6,977 bases of DNA from Spirochaetaceae bacterium (GTDB taxonomy: Bacteria; Spirochaetota; Spirochaetia; Treponematales; Treponemataceae): positions 1 to 6,977 of the forward strand of contig JAISTZ010000195.1 of assembly GCA_031272345.1 (NCBI GenBank), written 5' to 3'. The position numbers and the translations under genes are program-made. Below are positions 6,709-6,977 of the stretch, in pieces. Within the stretch, counting starts at the first letter, position 1. Each line of letters opens with the position of its first letter. Below the pieces are notes generated by a model, which made no database searches, was not told the origin of the DNA, and worked only from the letters and a program-made list of their open reading frames with translations.

Positions 6709-6820
6709 ACACCGTGTCATCATCTCAGATACGAGTTGTTTATCAGGGGGGATGTGCAAATTTTTCTTTTTCTCCTTGACTCTTTTCGTTTCTTCCGTGT
6801 ACAATTATTCCAACACATAA
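6689..6820 (+). pseudogene. Broken PIN-domain (DUF3368-like) toxin, N-terminal fragment
   Basis: An ATG at 6689, overlapping the antitoxin remnant by 20 bases, opens a 43-codon frame ending at TAA 6818-6820. Residues 9-18, RVIISDTSCL, fit the first strand and first catalytic aspartate of PIN-domain ribonucleases of the DUF3368 type, the known partners of UPF0175 antitoxins. After residue 19 the similarity stops and the frame runs into phenylalanine-rich sequence from an AT-rich, promoter-like region. The other two frames past the GGGGGG run at about 6746-6751 do not restore a PIN domain either. I therefore infer a deletion or rearrangement that removed most of the toxin, not a simple frameshift. 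Identification rests on a short motif plus gene order. Confidence 0.55.
6776..6805 (+). promoter_or_regulatory. Near-consensus sigma70 promoter upstream of the 7-bp repeat array
   Basis: TTGACT (6776-6781) and TACAAT (6800-6805) match the -35 and -10 consensus at five of six positions each, with an 18-base spacer, in an AT-rich stretch. Transcription would start near 6812 and enter the tandem array about 70 bases later. It presumably serves a gene beyond the window edge. It lies within the read-through frame of the broken toxin, which supports the view that this is joined non-coding sequence. Confidence 0.65.
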
Positions 6821-6883
6821 TTTGAGGCCCGGAGAGATGCAGAGAGCAGCTTGCCACCCGCAGAACCCAGTATTCCCGCCACA

Positions 6884-6977
6884 CGAGCACCGAGCACCGA
6901 GCACCGAGCACCGAGCACCGAGCACCGAGCACCGAGCACCGAGCACCGAGCACCGAGCACCGAGCACCGAGCACCGA
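6884..6977. repeat. Tandem array of the 7-bp unit CGAGCAC, at least 13 copies
   Basis: Thirteen exact head-to-tail copies plus three bases run from 6884 to the window end with no mismatch. The unit is not a multiple of three and contains no stop codon in any phase, so all six frames stay open: the plus strand reads RAPSTEH over and over, the minus strand VLGARCS. The perfect identity suggests recent expansion by slippage. There are no spacers, so it is not a CRISPR. The true length is unknown because the window ends inside it. Confidence 0.95.

Noticed and set aside
6720..6974. Minus-strand open frames built of VLGARCS repeats
   Set aside because: They are a by-product of a 7-bp repeat without stop codons joined to AT-rich intergenic sequence; no domain and no credible start.
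6884..6977. Array considered as a CRISPR
   Set aside because: The unit is 7 bp and copies are directly adjacent with no spacers; no cas gene is in the window.

Overview
The window looks like a chromosomal segment of a GC-rich spirochaete, most likely Treponema-like. This is inference from protein resemblance: the long-chain acyl-CoA synthetase begins MDKTLP and has the layout I associate with treponemal homologues, and a DUF4954 protein follows it directly. No RNA gene or species-diagnostic marker is present, so genus level is tentative. The core genes are GC-rich (about 65% in a sampled line), while the toxin-antitoxin block at 573-1140 is clearly lower (about 43% in a sampled line).

Layout. 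Positions 1-535 (+) hold the C-terminal part of a MurG/MGDG-synthase-type glycosyltransferase, cut by the window edge. Converging on it are three minus-strand genes: an MFS permease (2360-1164), then a ribbon-helix-helix-like antitoxin (1125-880) overlapping a MazF/PemK-family endoribonuclease toxin (896-573). The MFS gene has a good sigma70-type promoter at 2384-2413. A divergent, T-rich region (about 2361-2533) separates it from a plus-strand pair: an AMP-forming long-chain acyl-CoA synthetase (2534-4447) and, 18 bases on, a 683-residue DUF4954 left-handed beta-helix protein of unknown function (4466-6517).

The 3' end (6514-6977) is the most eroded part. A UPF0175-like antitoxin lacking its usual N-terminal region overlaps the DUF4954 stop by four bases (GTGA). 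Overlapping its end is the start of a PIN-domain (DUF3368-like) toxin that breaks off after about 19 residues. The sequence then becomes AT-rich, shows a near-consensus promoter (TTGACT-18-TACAAT), and ends in a tandem array of a 7-bp unit, CGAGCAC, at least 13 copies long and running off the window.

How the genes may work together. The glycosyltransferase (probably glycolipid or cell-wall sugar transfer), the acyl-CoA synthetase (fatty-acid activation) and the beta-helix protein (a fold common in acyl- and nucleotidyl-transferases) suggest an envelope or lipid neighbourhood, but only the last two look co-transcribed. Two unrelated toxin-antitoxin loci flank this core, one apparently intact and one broken. 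The observations most worth checking are the broken UPF0175/PIN locus, the promoter leading into the 7-bp array, the perfect inverted repeat inside the MazF-partner antitoxin gene, and the acyl-CoA synthetase/DUF4954 pairing.
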